This document shows, piece by piece, positions 42,955 through 52,023 of a stretch of 64,000 nt of DNA. How positions within the stretch are numbered: position 1 is the first letter of the stretch; every line of letters begins with the position of its first letter. The notes below the pieces were generated by a model that worked only from the letters and a program-made list of their open reading frames with translations, was not told the DNA's origin and did no database searches. The translations under genes were made by a program, and so were the position numbers. The stretch is from a bacterium (GTDB lineage Bacteria; Armatimonadota; Abditibacteriia; Abditibacteriales; Abditibacteriaceae): assembly GCA_004172935.1 (NCBI GenBank), contig SDZD01000026.1, positions 1-64,000 of the forward strand, written 5' to 3'.

Positions 42955-45168
42955 TTAACGCGGTGGCCCACCTGGCCCGCCCCCGCCTCGTGTAGAAGTG
43001 GTAGTTGTGGTGGGCTGGATGATCTTGGTGATGACCGTTTGCCCGGTGGTGAGGCCGCTTTTTATTTCGGTGGCCTCGTCGCCACGCACGCCGACTGTGA
43101 CCGATTGCGTCTGCTGGTTCTTCTCGTCCCACAGCGGCTTCTGCGTATCTTTTATGAGCGTGACACTCGATTTATTGCCATCGTCTTTGATGGCATCGGA
43201 TGGCACGTTGAGCACGTTTTTCTGGTCACTGGTGACGAACTCACAAGTCGCGTTCATCGCTGGACGCAAGCGCGCCGACACGTCCTTAGTGTTGATTTCG
43301 ACTTGAACGTGAACATAAGTCACGTTCGATTCGAGTACCGCCTGTGGGAACACCTTGCGAACCCGTCCGCTCAAAGTGGAATCGGGGTAGGCATCGAGCG
43401 AAATCGAGACGTTTTGGCCGTTTTTGATTTGCGCGATGTCGGCTTCGTCCACCTGAGCATCGACATAAACACGCGATAAATCGGCGAGTTGGACGATGCT
43501 GGTGCCACCTGAAAAGCCGCTTTGTCCCGATTGGATTATGGTGCCTTTATCGACGTATTTGGTCAACACGATTCCATCGCTGGGCGATACGACTCGCGTT
43601 TGATTCAAGTTGGCGAGGGCATTGCGCGCCGTGACCTGTGCTCTGTCGAGCTGGGCCTGAGCACGCGCTACATCTTCGTCTTTGACGTTGTTTTGCAGCA
43701 CGTTGGCTTGTGCGCTCTTCAGCGCGGCTTCGGCCTGACGCACCGCCGCCTGAGAGGCTTCGACCGTTGCGGCTCGCACGTTCACCTGTCGCGAGTTGGC
43801 CTGAGCGTTTTTGAGAGCCGCTTCAGACTGACGCACCGCCGCCTGTGCCGAAGTGACATCGGCAATTCTGACAGCGATTTGTCGTTGGTTGGTAATGGCA
43901 TCAGTCAAAACCGCCCGCGCCTGGCGGAGCGATGCCTGAGCCGAGATAACGTCCTGATTCTTCAGGTCATTTTGTACGATGTTGGCTTGCGCCGTGTTCA
44001 AAGTGGCCTGTGCCTGTGCCAGTTGGCCGCGTGAGCTTTCGACTTGCGCCTGTGCTTGTTGCACTTGAGCGGACTGCCCGGCTTTGATGGTATCAAGGCG
44101 CGACTGCGCGGTTTCGAGGGCCGATTGAGCCGTCACTACCTGGTTTTGGGCTGTATCGACGACGTTTTGAGCGACGAAGCCTTTGGCCAGAAGCCCCTTT
44201 TGACGCTTGAGGTTCAGTTGGGCAATCGCTAGATCGGATTTAGCACTGTTCACAGTGGCCTGAACCGAAGCGGTTTCTTGTGGTTGCGTCGCGCTTTGCA
44301 GCAGTTGCAAGTTCTGCTGCGCGCTTTCGAGATTGGCTTTCGCCGAGTTGACGCCCGCCTGTGCCTGAGCGATGGCTGCATTGGAAAGCGACGGCTGTAC
44401 CTTGGCGCTTTGCTGCGCCGATTGCAGTTTCGCTTCCGCCGCTGCGACACCATCGCGTGCCTGAGTGATGGCAGTGACGCTGGTTTTGCGTTGAACTGCC
44501 AGCGTTTCCTGGGCCTGGCGCAGTTTGGCGCGCGCCGTTGTCACCGCTTCCTGGCTTTGCTGGATGTTTGGTCCTAGTGTTGTGGTTTCGAGTGCTAACG
44601 TCTCTCGCGCTTGTTTTAAATTGGCTTGCGCCGAGGCCACCCCTTCCGCCGACTGTGCGATGGCGGGGCCAGTTGTTTGTTGCTGCAAACGAGCGCTGTC
44701 CTGCGCCTGTCGCAAGCTGGCCTTCGCCGAGTCGAGGTCGGCGAGGGCTTGTTGATAAGCGGCGGTGGTGTCCTGTCGGTCGATTAAGCAGATGAGTTGG
44801 CCCGCCTTTACGCGCGAACCTTCCTCTACTGCCATTTGCAACACCGTGCCGCCCGCCCTCGATTTCACATCGACTGTGGTGAATGCTTGAAGTTTGCCGC
44901 TGGCCGAAACCGTCTGGCGCACATCGCCGCGCGTTACCTTGGCTGTCTGCACTTCGGGGTGTACCTCGCCGCCTGAACGCGAACGACGTACCACTAAAAA
45001 TGCGATAAGTCCTACGGCAGCCAGTGACCACAGCACCTTGTTCGATGGACGCTTGAAACGCCGCCGCTTTGGTGGTTGTGGAGCCGGTGGCGTTGCCTTG
45101 CCTATACGCGGCGGCGTTTCGGCGGGGCCAGAGTCGGTTGGTGATGGGCTAGTCGGAAGTTTGATCAT
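42955..45168 (-). CDS. HlyD/MacA-type periplasmic adaptor with very long coiled-coil hairpin
   Basis: 737 residues, about twice the usual adaptor length. One N-terminal helix (about 46-62), then the first half of the barrel/lipoyl domain (VSASGKLQAFTTVDVKSR, VEEGSRVKAGQLICLID), an alpha-helical hairpin from about 125 to 545 with many repeated AQAxLxxAQ-type heptads, then the lipoyl and barrel end (VVSPSDGIVLTKYVDKGTII, VQLADLSRVYVDAQVDEADI). The C-terminus is Thr- and Gly-rich. It should bridge the inner-membrane MacB-type transporter and TolC. The hairpin length suggests an unusually tall complex or extra segments in the bundle. First in an operon after tolC. Confidence 0.9.
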   Translation of the reverse strand: MIKLPTSPSPTDSGPAETPPRIGKATPPAPQPPKRRRFKRPSNKVLWSLAAVGLIAFLVVRRSRSGGEVHPEVQTAKVTRGDVRQTVSASGKLQAFTTVDVKSRAGGTVLQMAVEEGSRVKAGQLICLIDRQDTTAAYQQALADLDSAKASLRQAQDSARLQQQTTGPAIAQSAEGVASAQANLKQARETLALETTTLGPNIQQSQEAVTTARAKLRQAQETLAVQRKTSVTAITQARDGVAAAEAKLQSAQQSAKVQPSLSNAAIAQAQAGVNSAKANLESAQQNLQLLQSATQPQETASVQATVNSAKSDLAIAQLNLKRQKGLLAKGFVAQNVVDTAQNQVVTAQSALETAQSRLDTIKAGQSAQVQQAQAQVESSRGQLAQAQATLNTAQANIVQNDLKNQDVISAQASLRQARAVLTDAITNQRQIAVRIADVTSAQAAVRQSEAALKNAQANSRQVNVRAATVEASQAAVRQAEAALKSAQANVLQNNVKDEDVARAQAQLDRAQVTARNALANLNQTRVVSPSDGIVLTKYVDKGTIIQSGQSGFSGGTSIVQLADLSRVYVDAQVDEADIAQIKNGQNVSISLDAYPDSTLSGRVRKVFPQAVLESNVTYVHVQVEINTKDVSARLRPAMNATCEFVTSDQKNVLNVPSDAIKDDGNKSSVTLIKDTQKPLWDEKNQQTQSVTVGVRGDEATEIKSGLTTGQTVITKIIQPTTTTTSTRGGGGPGGPPR

Positions 45169-45198
45169 GGGAATGGCCTGTAAAGGGATGGAGTGGTT

Positions 45199-46872
45199 TT
45201 AAGGGGTGGCAGGTGCCGTTGGGGTAAGGCTTGTTGTGTCCGTTGTTGGTGCCGGATTCATGCCTTCAGGCGCGAGTATCGGCGGCGTTTGCGTTGAACC
45301 CGCCGCGAGTAATCCTGTGGCGCGGGTCAAATCGGCGAGAGCGATCTGGTAATCGTAAATGGCCGTTGTCGCGCTGGTCTGTGCCTGAGCGAACTGCGTT
45401 TGCGCGTTGACAACATCAAGCACAATGCCGACACCCGCGCGGTACTTTTCGGTGGCCGCTTCGAGGTTCTGCCGAGCCGAATCGACCAGAGCCTGTGCGT
45501 TCGAGATGCGTTCCACCGCTCCTGAAACGTTCACGTAGGCCGTCTGTACTTCGGCAGAGACATCTTTTTCGAGCTGTGTCAAACGGGTGCGTGAGGCTTC
45601 AAGGTCGGTTTGGGCCGCTTTTACATCCGAGCGCCTTCCACCCGCGTCGAAGAGCGGTAATGACAGACTCAGTCCCGCCGTGAAGCCGCGCCCAGAGTTG
45701 TAGAGGTTTTGCAGGTTGTAGCCTGCTGTTGCCCCGACTTGCGGTAGCCGAGCTGCCTTGGCGATGGCGAGCGAGGCTTCGCCCGTCAGAATCGCGGCCC
45801 GCGATTGCTGCAAATCGGGGCGACGTTGCTGGGCTGTCTCAATATATTGATTCAGAGGTGCCAATGCGGGCACATTGAGCGGAACTGGCGTGGCAGTTGG
45901 TGTCGGCTCCACTTCGGCGCCCGCATCGGTCTCTGTCGTTGGTGTGCCGGGGGCGGTAGGCTCGATGGCTTCTGTATCGGTGTTGGTGGTATCGGCTGTT
46001 GGCACAGTCAAAGCCGAGGCGGCTTGTTCGGGCGTTAATGGCGCGAAAGAGGCCGAAAGCGCTGTGACATTGGCGCCTTCGCGAAGGCGCACGACCGGGC
46101 CGCGCGGCAGACCCAGCGCGTTGCGCAAATTGGTCTGGGCCGCGTTGAGGGCGTTGCGCGCCGTCGTCTGGTCGAAGCGTGCCTGTGAAAGCGTCACGCG
46201 CACGCTCTGGGCATCGACACGTGCTGCCGTGCCTTCGGCGATTTGCGCTTCGATTTGCGCAAGTTGCCCCTCGGCCAGCGCGACTTGCTGGGTGCGCTGC
46301 GATAACAGGCGCTCCTGGCGCAACTGCTCGTAGAAGTTGCTGGCGACTGTGAACGCCAACGATTGCCGCGCTACTCCCACACCTGCTTGCGCACTCGTTG
46401 AGTTGGCTTTGGCCTGTTTCACAGTCGAGCGCAGCCGTCCGCCGTCATAGACGGTTTGCGATAGGCCAAAGTTCGTCTGTGTCGAGGTGATGTAAGAAGT
46501 CGAAGTTGTTGGCGTGCCAGTCCCGGTGCCCGTACCAGTTCCCGGCGTTTGTGTGATGACCGTCCCTTGCCCCAGATTGCTACCCACCGTGACGTTTGCC
46601 TGTGGGGCCAAGCCGGAGCGTGCCGAGTTGATGCGCTGTCCGGCGCTTAGCGCGGCCTGTTGCGCCGCGCTGACGTCGCCATGATTGGCGAAGGCGATTT
46701 GTATCGCTTCCTCCAAAGTCAATTCGCGCGAATCGACATCGGATATTATTCCGGCACTCCCCGGATTTGCCATTGATGGCGCTGGTGTTGGGGCCGTCTG
46801 GGCGTGAGCCGATGACGCAAAGCCAACAAGGAGGGGGGCGCCCCATAAAGCAGGAGTAATCTTCTTCCGCAT
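45199..46872 (-). CDS. TolC-family outer membrane efflux protein
   Basis: About 557 residues from the ATG at 46872 (MRKKITPALW), giving a signal peptide with cleavage near AHA; an ATG at 46902 is also open. Two OEP repeats are visible: LTLEEAIQIAFANHGDVSAAQQ begins the first, YIETAQQRRPDLQQSRAAI the second. A Pro/Thr-rich insert (about 300-345) separates them, which is unusual. It would form a trimeric channel through the outer membrane. It is the first gene of the efflux operon and is divergent from a two-component system. Confidence 0.92.
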   Translation of the reverse strand: MRKKITPALWGAPLLVGFASSAHAQTAPTPAPSMANPGSAGIISDVDSRELTLEEAIQIAFANHGDVSAAQQAALSAGQRINSARSGLAPQANVTVGSNLGQGTVITQTPGTGTGTGTGTPTTSTSYITSTQTNFGLSQTVYDGGRLRSTVKQAKANSTSAQAGVGVARQSLAFTVASNFYEQLRQERLLSQRTQQVALAEGQLAQIEAQIAEGTAARVDAQSVRVTLSQARFDQTTARNALNAAQTNLRNALGLPRGPVVRLREGANVTALSASFAPLTPEQAASALTVPTADTTNTDTEAIEPTAPGTPTTETDAGAEVEPTPTATPVPLNVPALAPLNQYIETAQQRRPDLQQSRAAILTGEASLAIAKAARLPQVGATAGYNLQNLYNSGRGFTAGLSLSLPLFDAGGRRSDVKAAQTDLEASRTRLTQLEKDVSAEVQTAYVNVSGAVERISNAQALVDSARQNLEAATEKYRAGVGIVLDVVNAQTQFAQAQTSATTAIYDYQIALADLTRATGLLAAGSTQTPPILAPEGMNPAPTTDTTSLTPTAPATP

Positions 46873-46958
46873 GGCGTTTCTTACTATTAAGTGATAGTTC
46901 ATCCGATTGACGGCTCGCTTGGGCTATTTCCAACTCAAGTTCCTCTATATATCATCTA

Positions 46959-46997
46959 AAAAACTCTTAACGGGCGTGTTTCGTCTTAAGAGTTTTT
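46959..46997. promoter_or_regulatory. inverted repeat between efflux operon and two-component system
   Basis: AAAAACTCTTAA and TTAAGAGTTTTT form perfect 12-base arms with a 15-base spacer, midway in the 185 bases between tolC and the divergent response regulator gene. It is well placed as binding site of the OmpR-type regulator at 47058, which would then control both directions. It may also act as a terminator hairpin. Confidence 0.55.
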
Positions 46998-47057
46998 CGG
47001 AGCCAATTATGAGGAGAGTAGGTAAGGGAGGACTAAACTTGGCCATAGATTTTTCCA

Positions 47058-47822
47058 ATGGCAGAGCGCATATTAATGGTCGATGACGACGAGGAGTTGG
47101 TTGAACTCGTAACAGAGTATCTACAACGCGAAGGGTTCGAGGCTGAATCCGTCCATGACGGCGAAGCGGGACTTGCTCGCGCTTTGTCCGGCCAGCACTC
47201 GTTGATTGTGTTGGATGTGATGCTGCCTGGTATAGGCGGCTTCGAGGTATTACGCCGCATCCGTGGTTCCAAGTCGCCTGCCTCGCGCGTGCCGATTCTG
47301 ATGTTGACGGCGCGCGGCGAAGAAATCGACCGTGTCATGGGCTTGGAGTGGGGAGCGGACGACTACCTCGCCAAGCCACACTCGCCTCAGGAGTTGTTGG
47401 CTCGTGTGCGCGCTATGCTTCGTCGCGTGCGCCTCGACCGCGAAGAAAACCAGAAGGCGCCCGAGTCTAAATTAAACCTGTCGGCCTCGACGCCCCAATC
47501 GCAGCGTTTGGCGACTCTGCATCTAAACGTGGGTGATGTGGAACTGGATGGTGCTGCGCGTGTGGCGAAAGTCGATGGCGAGCGTCTCGATTTGACAGCG
47601 GTCGAGTTCGAGCTGTTGGCCCTGTTGCTTAGCCACGCCGGAGAAGTCGTGACGCGCGAAGCGGTGAGCCGCGAAGTGTTCGACCGACCACTAACGCATT
47701 TCGACCGTGCCCTCGACGTGCATATCTCTAACCTTCGCCGCAAATTGGGCGCTCCCGTTGATGGCACCGAGCGCATCAAAACGGTGCGTGGCATTGGCTA
47801 CGTGTTCGCCAAGGCTGAATAA
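47058..47822 (+). CDS. OmpR/CpxR-type response regulator
   Basis: 254 residues. Receiver domain 1-120 with acidic DDD (9-11), Asp53 in VLDVMLPGIGG and Lys in DDYLAKPHSPQELLAR. A linker follows, then a winged helix (about 155-250) with VEFELLALLLSHAGEVVTRE, ALDVHISNLRRKLG and VRGIGYVFAK. It would bind direct DNA repeats or the inverted repeat upstream and activate or repress the divergent efflux operon. The kinase gene follows after 30 bases. Confidence 0.95.
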   Translation: MAERILMVDDDEELVELVTEYLQREGFEAESVHDGEAGLARALSGQHSLIVLDVMLPGIGGFEVLRRIRGSKSPASRVPILMLTARGEEIDRVMGLEWGADDYLAKPHSPQELLARVRAMLRRVRLDREENQKAPESKLNLSASTPQSQRLATLHLNVGDVELDGAARVAKVDGERLDLTAVEFELLALLLSHAGEVVTREAVSREVFDRPLTHFDRALDVHISNLRRKLGAPVDGTERIKTVRGIGYVFAKAE

Positions 47823-47852
47823 GCACCTAACGCTTGGAGCATTCTTCTTTCC

Positions 47853-48953
47853 ATGTCTCTATTCTGGAAAATTCTCGGCTGGTTCTGGGTGTCGCAGATC
47901 ATGGTCATCAGCGCCACTGTTTTTTACTTTATATTACGTGGCCCCGATCCCCATCCCAAACCTAATCCCGGCCCACCATCTATTTGGTCGTTCATTTTGG
48001 GGCCACAAGGCTTGATTCTATTTGCAATCGGGGCATTGGTTTCCTATACGCTTGCACGTTATCTGGCTTCTCCCACTATAAAATTACGACGAGCTACCCA
48101 CCAATTCGCTGAAGGAGATTTGACTACGCGCGTCGGCCCCCAGATGGGCCGACGCCGCGATGAACTTGCCGACATGGGACGTGACTTTGACATGATGGCC
48201 GAGCGTATCGAAACACTCGTCGCCTCTGAACGCCGTTTGGCTGAATCTGAGCGCCGCACTGTCGAAGCTCAACAACGCCTAATCGCCGATATTTCTCACG
48301 AACTGCGCTCCCCCCTGGCGCGCATCGCTTACGCCCTCGACCTTGCCAAAGGTAATGCCGATCCAGAAACGGCGAGTTACCTAACGCGCATTGAGCGTGA
48401 GTCGGGGCGCCTCAACGAACTCATTGGACAACTGCTGACTCTGGCTCGCCTTGAAGCTGCTCCCACTCATGAAGGAGCTTTAGAAACAGCGACTCAACTC
48501 GAATTTTCCAAACTGGTGAGCGATGTCTGTCAGGATGCCGACTTTGAAGCACGTGGACGTGAGAAGGAAGTACATCTGACTATAAATGAGGCGTGTAGCG
48601 TGAAGGGAAGTGCCGACTTACTACGAAGTGCCGTCGAAAACATAGTTCGTAATGCCATTCGCCACTCGCCACAAGGTAGCACTGTCGAAGTCGCGCTCAA
48701 ACACGACGAAGCGCAAAAGCGAGCCATCGTGACAGTCCGCGATTTCGGTGCAGGTGTTCCCGAAGAGGCCCTGACCGAACTTTTTCGCCCCTTCTATCGA
48801 GTAAGTCAGGCCCGCGAACATAAATCGGGTGGAGTTGGGTTGGGCCTTTCTATCACCGAACGCGCCGTGCGCTTTCATGGTGGCAACGTCCGCGCCGAAA
48901 ACGCCAAAGGCGGAGGCTTACTGGTTGAACTGACCCTGCCATTAAGTGCTTAG
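47853..48953 (+). CDS. CpxA-like sensor histidine kinase
   Basis: 366 residues. Two membrane helices (about 8-28 and 50-70) enclose only a short Pro-rich periplasmic loop of about 20 residues. HAMP (about 70-122), dimerisation helix with LIADISHELRSPLARIAYAL (His149), and an ATPase domain with NIVRNAIRHSPQ and GVGLGLSITERAV. The short external loop suggests sensing within the membrane or via a partner, as in intramembrane-sensing kinases. It is the partner of the regulator at 47058. Confidence 0.94.
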   Translation: MSLFWKILGWFWVSQIMVISATVFYFILRGPDPHPKPNPGPPSIWSFILGPQGLILFAIGALVSYTLARYLASPTIKLRRATHQFAEGDLTTRVGPQMGRRRDELADMGRDFDMMAERIETLVASERRLAESERRTVEAQQRLIADISHELRSPLARIAYALDLAKGNADPETASYLTRIERESGRLNELIGQLLTLARLEAAPTHEGALETATQLEFSKLVSDVCQDADFEARGREKEVHLTINEACSVKGSADLLRSAVENIVRNAIRHSPQGSTVEVALKHDEAQKRAIVTVRDFGAGVPEEALTELFRPFYRVSQAREHKSGGVGLGLSITERAVRFHGGNVRAENAKGGGLLVELTLPLSA

Positions 48954-48998
48954 GGGGTAAGGATATAGAGGGGTTTGTGTCGTGAAAATAAAACGTGT

Positions 48999-49020
48999 CT
49001 ATAGGATATTTCGCCTATAG
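48999..49020. repeat. short inverted repeat upstream of the DUF1559 gene
   Basis: CTATAGG and CCTATAG with an 8-base spacer, 70 bases before the start codon. It could be an operator or a weak terminator for the kinase gene, which ends at 48953. Confidence 0.4.
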
Positions 49021-49087
49021 GCAGGGGTTTTCCTGACTTAAATACTAGGTGCAATTATCTCTTGCCGGACACAAGATATTTCAAATA

Positions 49088-49852
49088 ATGCGCCATTCAT
49101 CCATTTCCTTTTTGCCTAAAAAGGCATTCACTCTTATAGAACTCTTAGTTGTTATCGCGATCATCGCGATTCTGGCGGCTATCTTGTTCCCAGTCTTTGG
49201 CCGCGCCCGCGAAAATGCCCGTCGTGCTTCGTGCCAGTCAAACCTTAAACAGATTGGCCTCGGCTTGATGCAATACACACAGGATTACGATGAGCGCTTG
49301 CCAGGGCGTTTTCAGGGGCCAGCTGGAGAATTGAGCGAAACTTATTCTTGGCGCCGTGTTATTTATCCATACACCAAGAGCACGCAGATTTTCTCTTGCC
49401 CCTCGAATACAGCTAATGTCAGCTGGGCGCGAGATAGTGCCGATTCGAATCTGGGATTAGCTGGCTTACCTCTTACTGGAACACCTCGATTTGCTCGTTC
49501 TTACGTAGGTAATGCAAGTAACTCGATTATTAGTGGCACGGCACCTTTCAATGAAAATCTTGGCCTTTCAATCGCCGCGATGCCGGACGTTGCGCGTACT
49601 GTCTTGATTGCCGAAAGTGGCAACGTGGACTTCAACAATGTACCTTTGGGTTACACCCCTACGGTTTTTGCAACGCTAATGTTCACCGGGCACCTTCAGG
49701 TTTGCAACTTCGCTTTCGCCGATGGACATGTCAAAGCCATGAAGCCTCTCGCTACCGCGACACCCGTTAACATGTGGAATGTCGAAGAAACCGGCGATGG
49801 TTTCCTGCCTTTGATCGACTCGATGGCCGCTTGGCAGAACAACCTGAAATAA
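49088..49852 (+). CDS. DUF1559 prepilin-like protein (first copy)
   Basis: 254 residues from the ATG at 49088. The N-terminus has the type IV prepilin pattern: short basic leader, [25 protein letters not shown] with Glu five residues after the Phe, then [21 protein letters not shown] and QDYDE. The C-terminal part has the FADGHVKAM motif common to the DUF1559 H-X9-DG family. These are probably surface or pseudopilin-like proteins, very numerous in Armatimonadota and Planctomycetes. The leader should be cleaved by a prepilin peptidase, not seen here. A GTG at 49049 is a less likely start. Confidence 0.9.
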   Translation: MRHSSISFLPKKAFTLIELLVVIAIIAILAAILFPVFGRARENARRASCQSNLKQIGLGLMQYTQDYDERLPGRFQGPAGELSETYSWRRVIYPYTKSTQIFSCPSNTANVSWARDSADSNLGLAGLPLTGTPRFARSYVGNASNSIISGTAPFNENLGLSIAAMPDVARTVLIAESGNVDFNNVPLGYTPTVFATLMFTGHLQVCNFAFADGHVKAMKPLATATPVNMWNVEETGDGFLPLIDSMAAWQNNLK

Positions 49853-49863
49853 CTTCTGTCGCT

Positions 49864-49914
49864 GAGAAACAACAACGCCTCCATCTTTGGAAGATGGAGG
49901 CGTTGTTGTTTCTC
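49864..49914. terminator. 24-bp perfect bidirectional terminator hairpin
   Basis: Two arms of 24 bases (49864-49887 and 49891-49914) match perfectly with a 3-base loop. It is between the convergent DUF1559 and beta-galactosidase genes and carries GTTGTTGTTTCTC at both outer edges, in opposite strands. Confidence 0.92.
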
Positions 49915-49917
49915 ACA

Positions 49918-51972
49918 TCAAGCGCTTAGGGGCCGACGCAAAATGGCCGTGTCATAAGCCACCAATGTTTGGGACGTGTTGTTGTGTACCTGCTCCCAGA
50001 CACGATTTTGCAGTCGCTCAAAGTCGCCCTGCGGCGTTGTGAAGCTAACTTCTGCGCCATTGAAGTTGGCAACGAAGATCCAATCATAACCATTGCCCTC
50101 CCGCTTTTGCGCCACAACACCTTCCGGTAGTTCGACATCCAGCGCTGAAGGCAATTCAAGTTCTTCGATCAAATGGGCGATAAGCTGCTCTTGAAACTCG
50201 CTTTCGAGCCGAGCCGCGATATAAAAGGCGCGTCCCTCGCCAAATTTGTTGACGGTGACAGCGGCGCGTCCCGCATAAAAGTCCTTCTCGTAAGTTGCCA
50301 GCACATGCGCGGTTTCGGTGTGGATGAGGTCGCAGTAGTCGCGCGCCTCGAACGAACCCTCGAATTTCAATTCGGGGGCCGTCACACGAACTGAGTTGGA
50401 TTGGTGCGCGTGCAGCGTGTCGGTTTCCTCCACCCGTAATCCCAACACTTCGCGCAGCGGGCCGGGGAAACCACCCAGAAAGCACAGATCGTTTTCATCG
50501 GCCAAGCCACTCCAATAGGTTGTCACCAGAGTTCCGCCCGCCCGCACCCATTCGGTCAGTCGTTCGGCCACACCGGGACGCAGAAGATACAGCATCGGCG
50601 CGACGATGAGCTGATAATCGAAGAAGTCGGCAGTCGAGGGCACCACATCAACGCTGACCCCGCGCTTCCAGAATGGCTTATAAAAGTCGCGCGTAATTTT
50701 TTCGGGATTCTTGCCTTCGTTGCGCGGGCCTTGCTCGTTCCAAATCGCCCACAGGTTCTCGAAGTCGTAAATGAGGCCTACCCTGGCATTTGTCGCGGCG
50801 CCCGCCATGTCCGCTAAATCTTCCAACTCACCGCCCAGCACGCTCACTTCGCCGAAGACGCGCGTATTCTCGCTGCCCTGATGTGAAACCACAGCGCCAT
50901 GAAACTTTTCGCTCGAACCTCGGCTCTGTCTCCACTGGAAATACATCACGGCATCGCCACCATGCGCCACTGTTTGCAGCGCTGATAGGCGATGAACATT
51001 TGGTGCTTTGAGTTTGGAGACGGGGCGCCAGTTGGTTTGCGCGGGCGAACACTCCATCAGCCAAAATGGGATGCCCTTCATGCTACGGAACATGTCGTGG
51101 TGAAAAGCCGCCCATGCCCCCACTTCGCTTTCGTCGCCCATGAACTCGCCATTGCCCCACTGCGGATAAGCATCCCACGAGATGAAATCGACATGCGGAG
51201 CAAACTGCGCGTAGTCCAGCCCCGTGAAGTCGCCCATCATGTTGGTTGTCGCCGGAACCGATGAGTGGGGGCGAATCGCGGCAATCTCCTGGTTCATGAA
51301 ATCGACGGTCTGGTGCGTCATGAAACGCCGCCAATCGAGGTCGAGACCATGAACGGGCGAGTCGATGAAATTGATCTCCTCCCATGTCGAGTAAGAATGG
51401 CTCCAGAAGCGGCTCCAATAGGCGCGGTTTAGCGCGTCCAAATCGTCGTTATAACGCTCTTTAAGCCAGCTACGAAATGCCGAGAAACATAGGTCACAGT
51501 GACATTCACCGCTGAACTCGTTAGAGATGTGCCACGCCAGTAAGGCGGGGTGCTGCCCATAACGGCGCGCCAACTTCTCGTCTATAATGGCGGCTTTCTC
51601 GCGGTAAATCGGCGAAGTCGGGCAGTGGTTGTGGCGCGCTTTCTGGGCTTCGCGTTGCCCGTTGGCGTTAACGCGGCGAATTTCGGGATAGCGCAGCGCC
51701 ATCCAGTGCGGCTTGGCGCCAGTTGGCGTTGCCATCACGAATTTCTGCCCGTTATTGGAAAGATTCTCGATCACCGAATCGAGCCAGCCGAACTCAAACT
51801 CGCCCTCGCGTGGCTCCAGCATCGACCACGAGAAAATGCCGATGCTGGCACTGCTGAGATGAGAAAGGCGCATCAAGCGCAAATCCTCTTCGAGAATGGC
51901 GGAAACTTCCAGCCACTGTTCGGGGTTATAGTCGGCGCCGTGCCAGATTTTCTGTCGGAATTCGTTGGTCAT
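49918..51972 (-). CDS. GH42 beta-galactosidase
   Basis: 684 residues, typical GH42 size. The start WHGADYNPEQW is the family landmark. Glu152 in AWHISNEFSG is the acid/base and Glu307 in PFWLMECSP the nucleophile. The Cys cluster C117, C157, C159, C162 (CHCDLC region) fits the structural zinc site of several GH42 enzymes. Domains: TIM barrel 1-390, trimerisation domain (VGLIYDFENLWAI onward) and a C-terminal beta domain. No signal peptide, so cytoplasmic hydrolysis of short beta-galactosides is expected. The secreted toroid-like protein lies directly upstream on the same strand. Confidence 0.95.
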   Translation of the reverse strand: MTNEFRQKIWHGADYNPEQWLEVSAILEEDLRLMRLSHLSSASIGIFSWSMLEPREGEFEFGWLDSVIENLSNNGQKFVMATPTGAKPHWMALRYPEIRRVNANGQREAQKARHNHCPTSPIYREKAAIIDEKLARRYGQHPALLAWHISNEFSGECHCDLCFSAFRSWLKERYNDDLDALNRAYWSRFWSHSYSTWEEINFIDSPVHGLDLDWRRFMTHQTVDFMNQEIAAIRPHSSVPATTNMMGDFTGLDYAQFAPHVDFISWDAYPQWGNGEFMGDESEVGAWAAFHHDMFRSMKGIPFWLMECSPAQTNWRPVSKLKAPNVHRLSALQTVAHGGDAVMYFQWRQSRGSSEKFHGAVVSHQGSENTRVFGEVSVLGGELEDLADMAGAATNARVGLIYDFENLWAIWNEQGPRNEGKNPEKITRDFYKPFWKRGVSVDVVPSTADFFDYQLIVAPMLYLLRPGVAERLTEWVRAGGTLVTTYWSGLADENDLCFLGGFPGPLREVLGLRVEETDTLHAHQSNSVRVTAPELKFEGSFEARDYCDLIHTETAHVLATYEKDFYAGRAAVTVNKFGEGRAFYIAARLESEFQEQLIAHLIEELELPSALDVELPEGVVAQKREGNGYDWIFVANFNGAEVSFTTPQGDFERLQNRVWEQVHNNTSQTLVAYDTAILRRPLSA

Positions 51973-52023
51973 GTGGAGGGAATGGTTTTACATGATTAAT
52001 TCCGATTAATTCGACCTAAAAAT

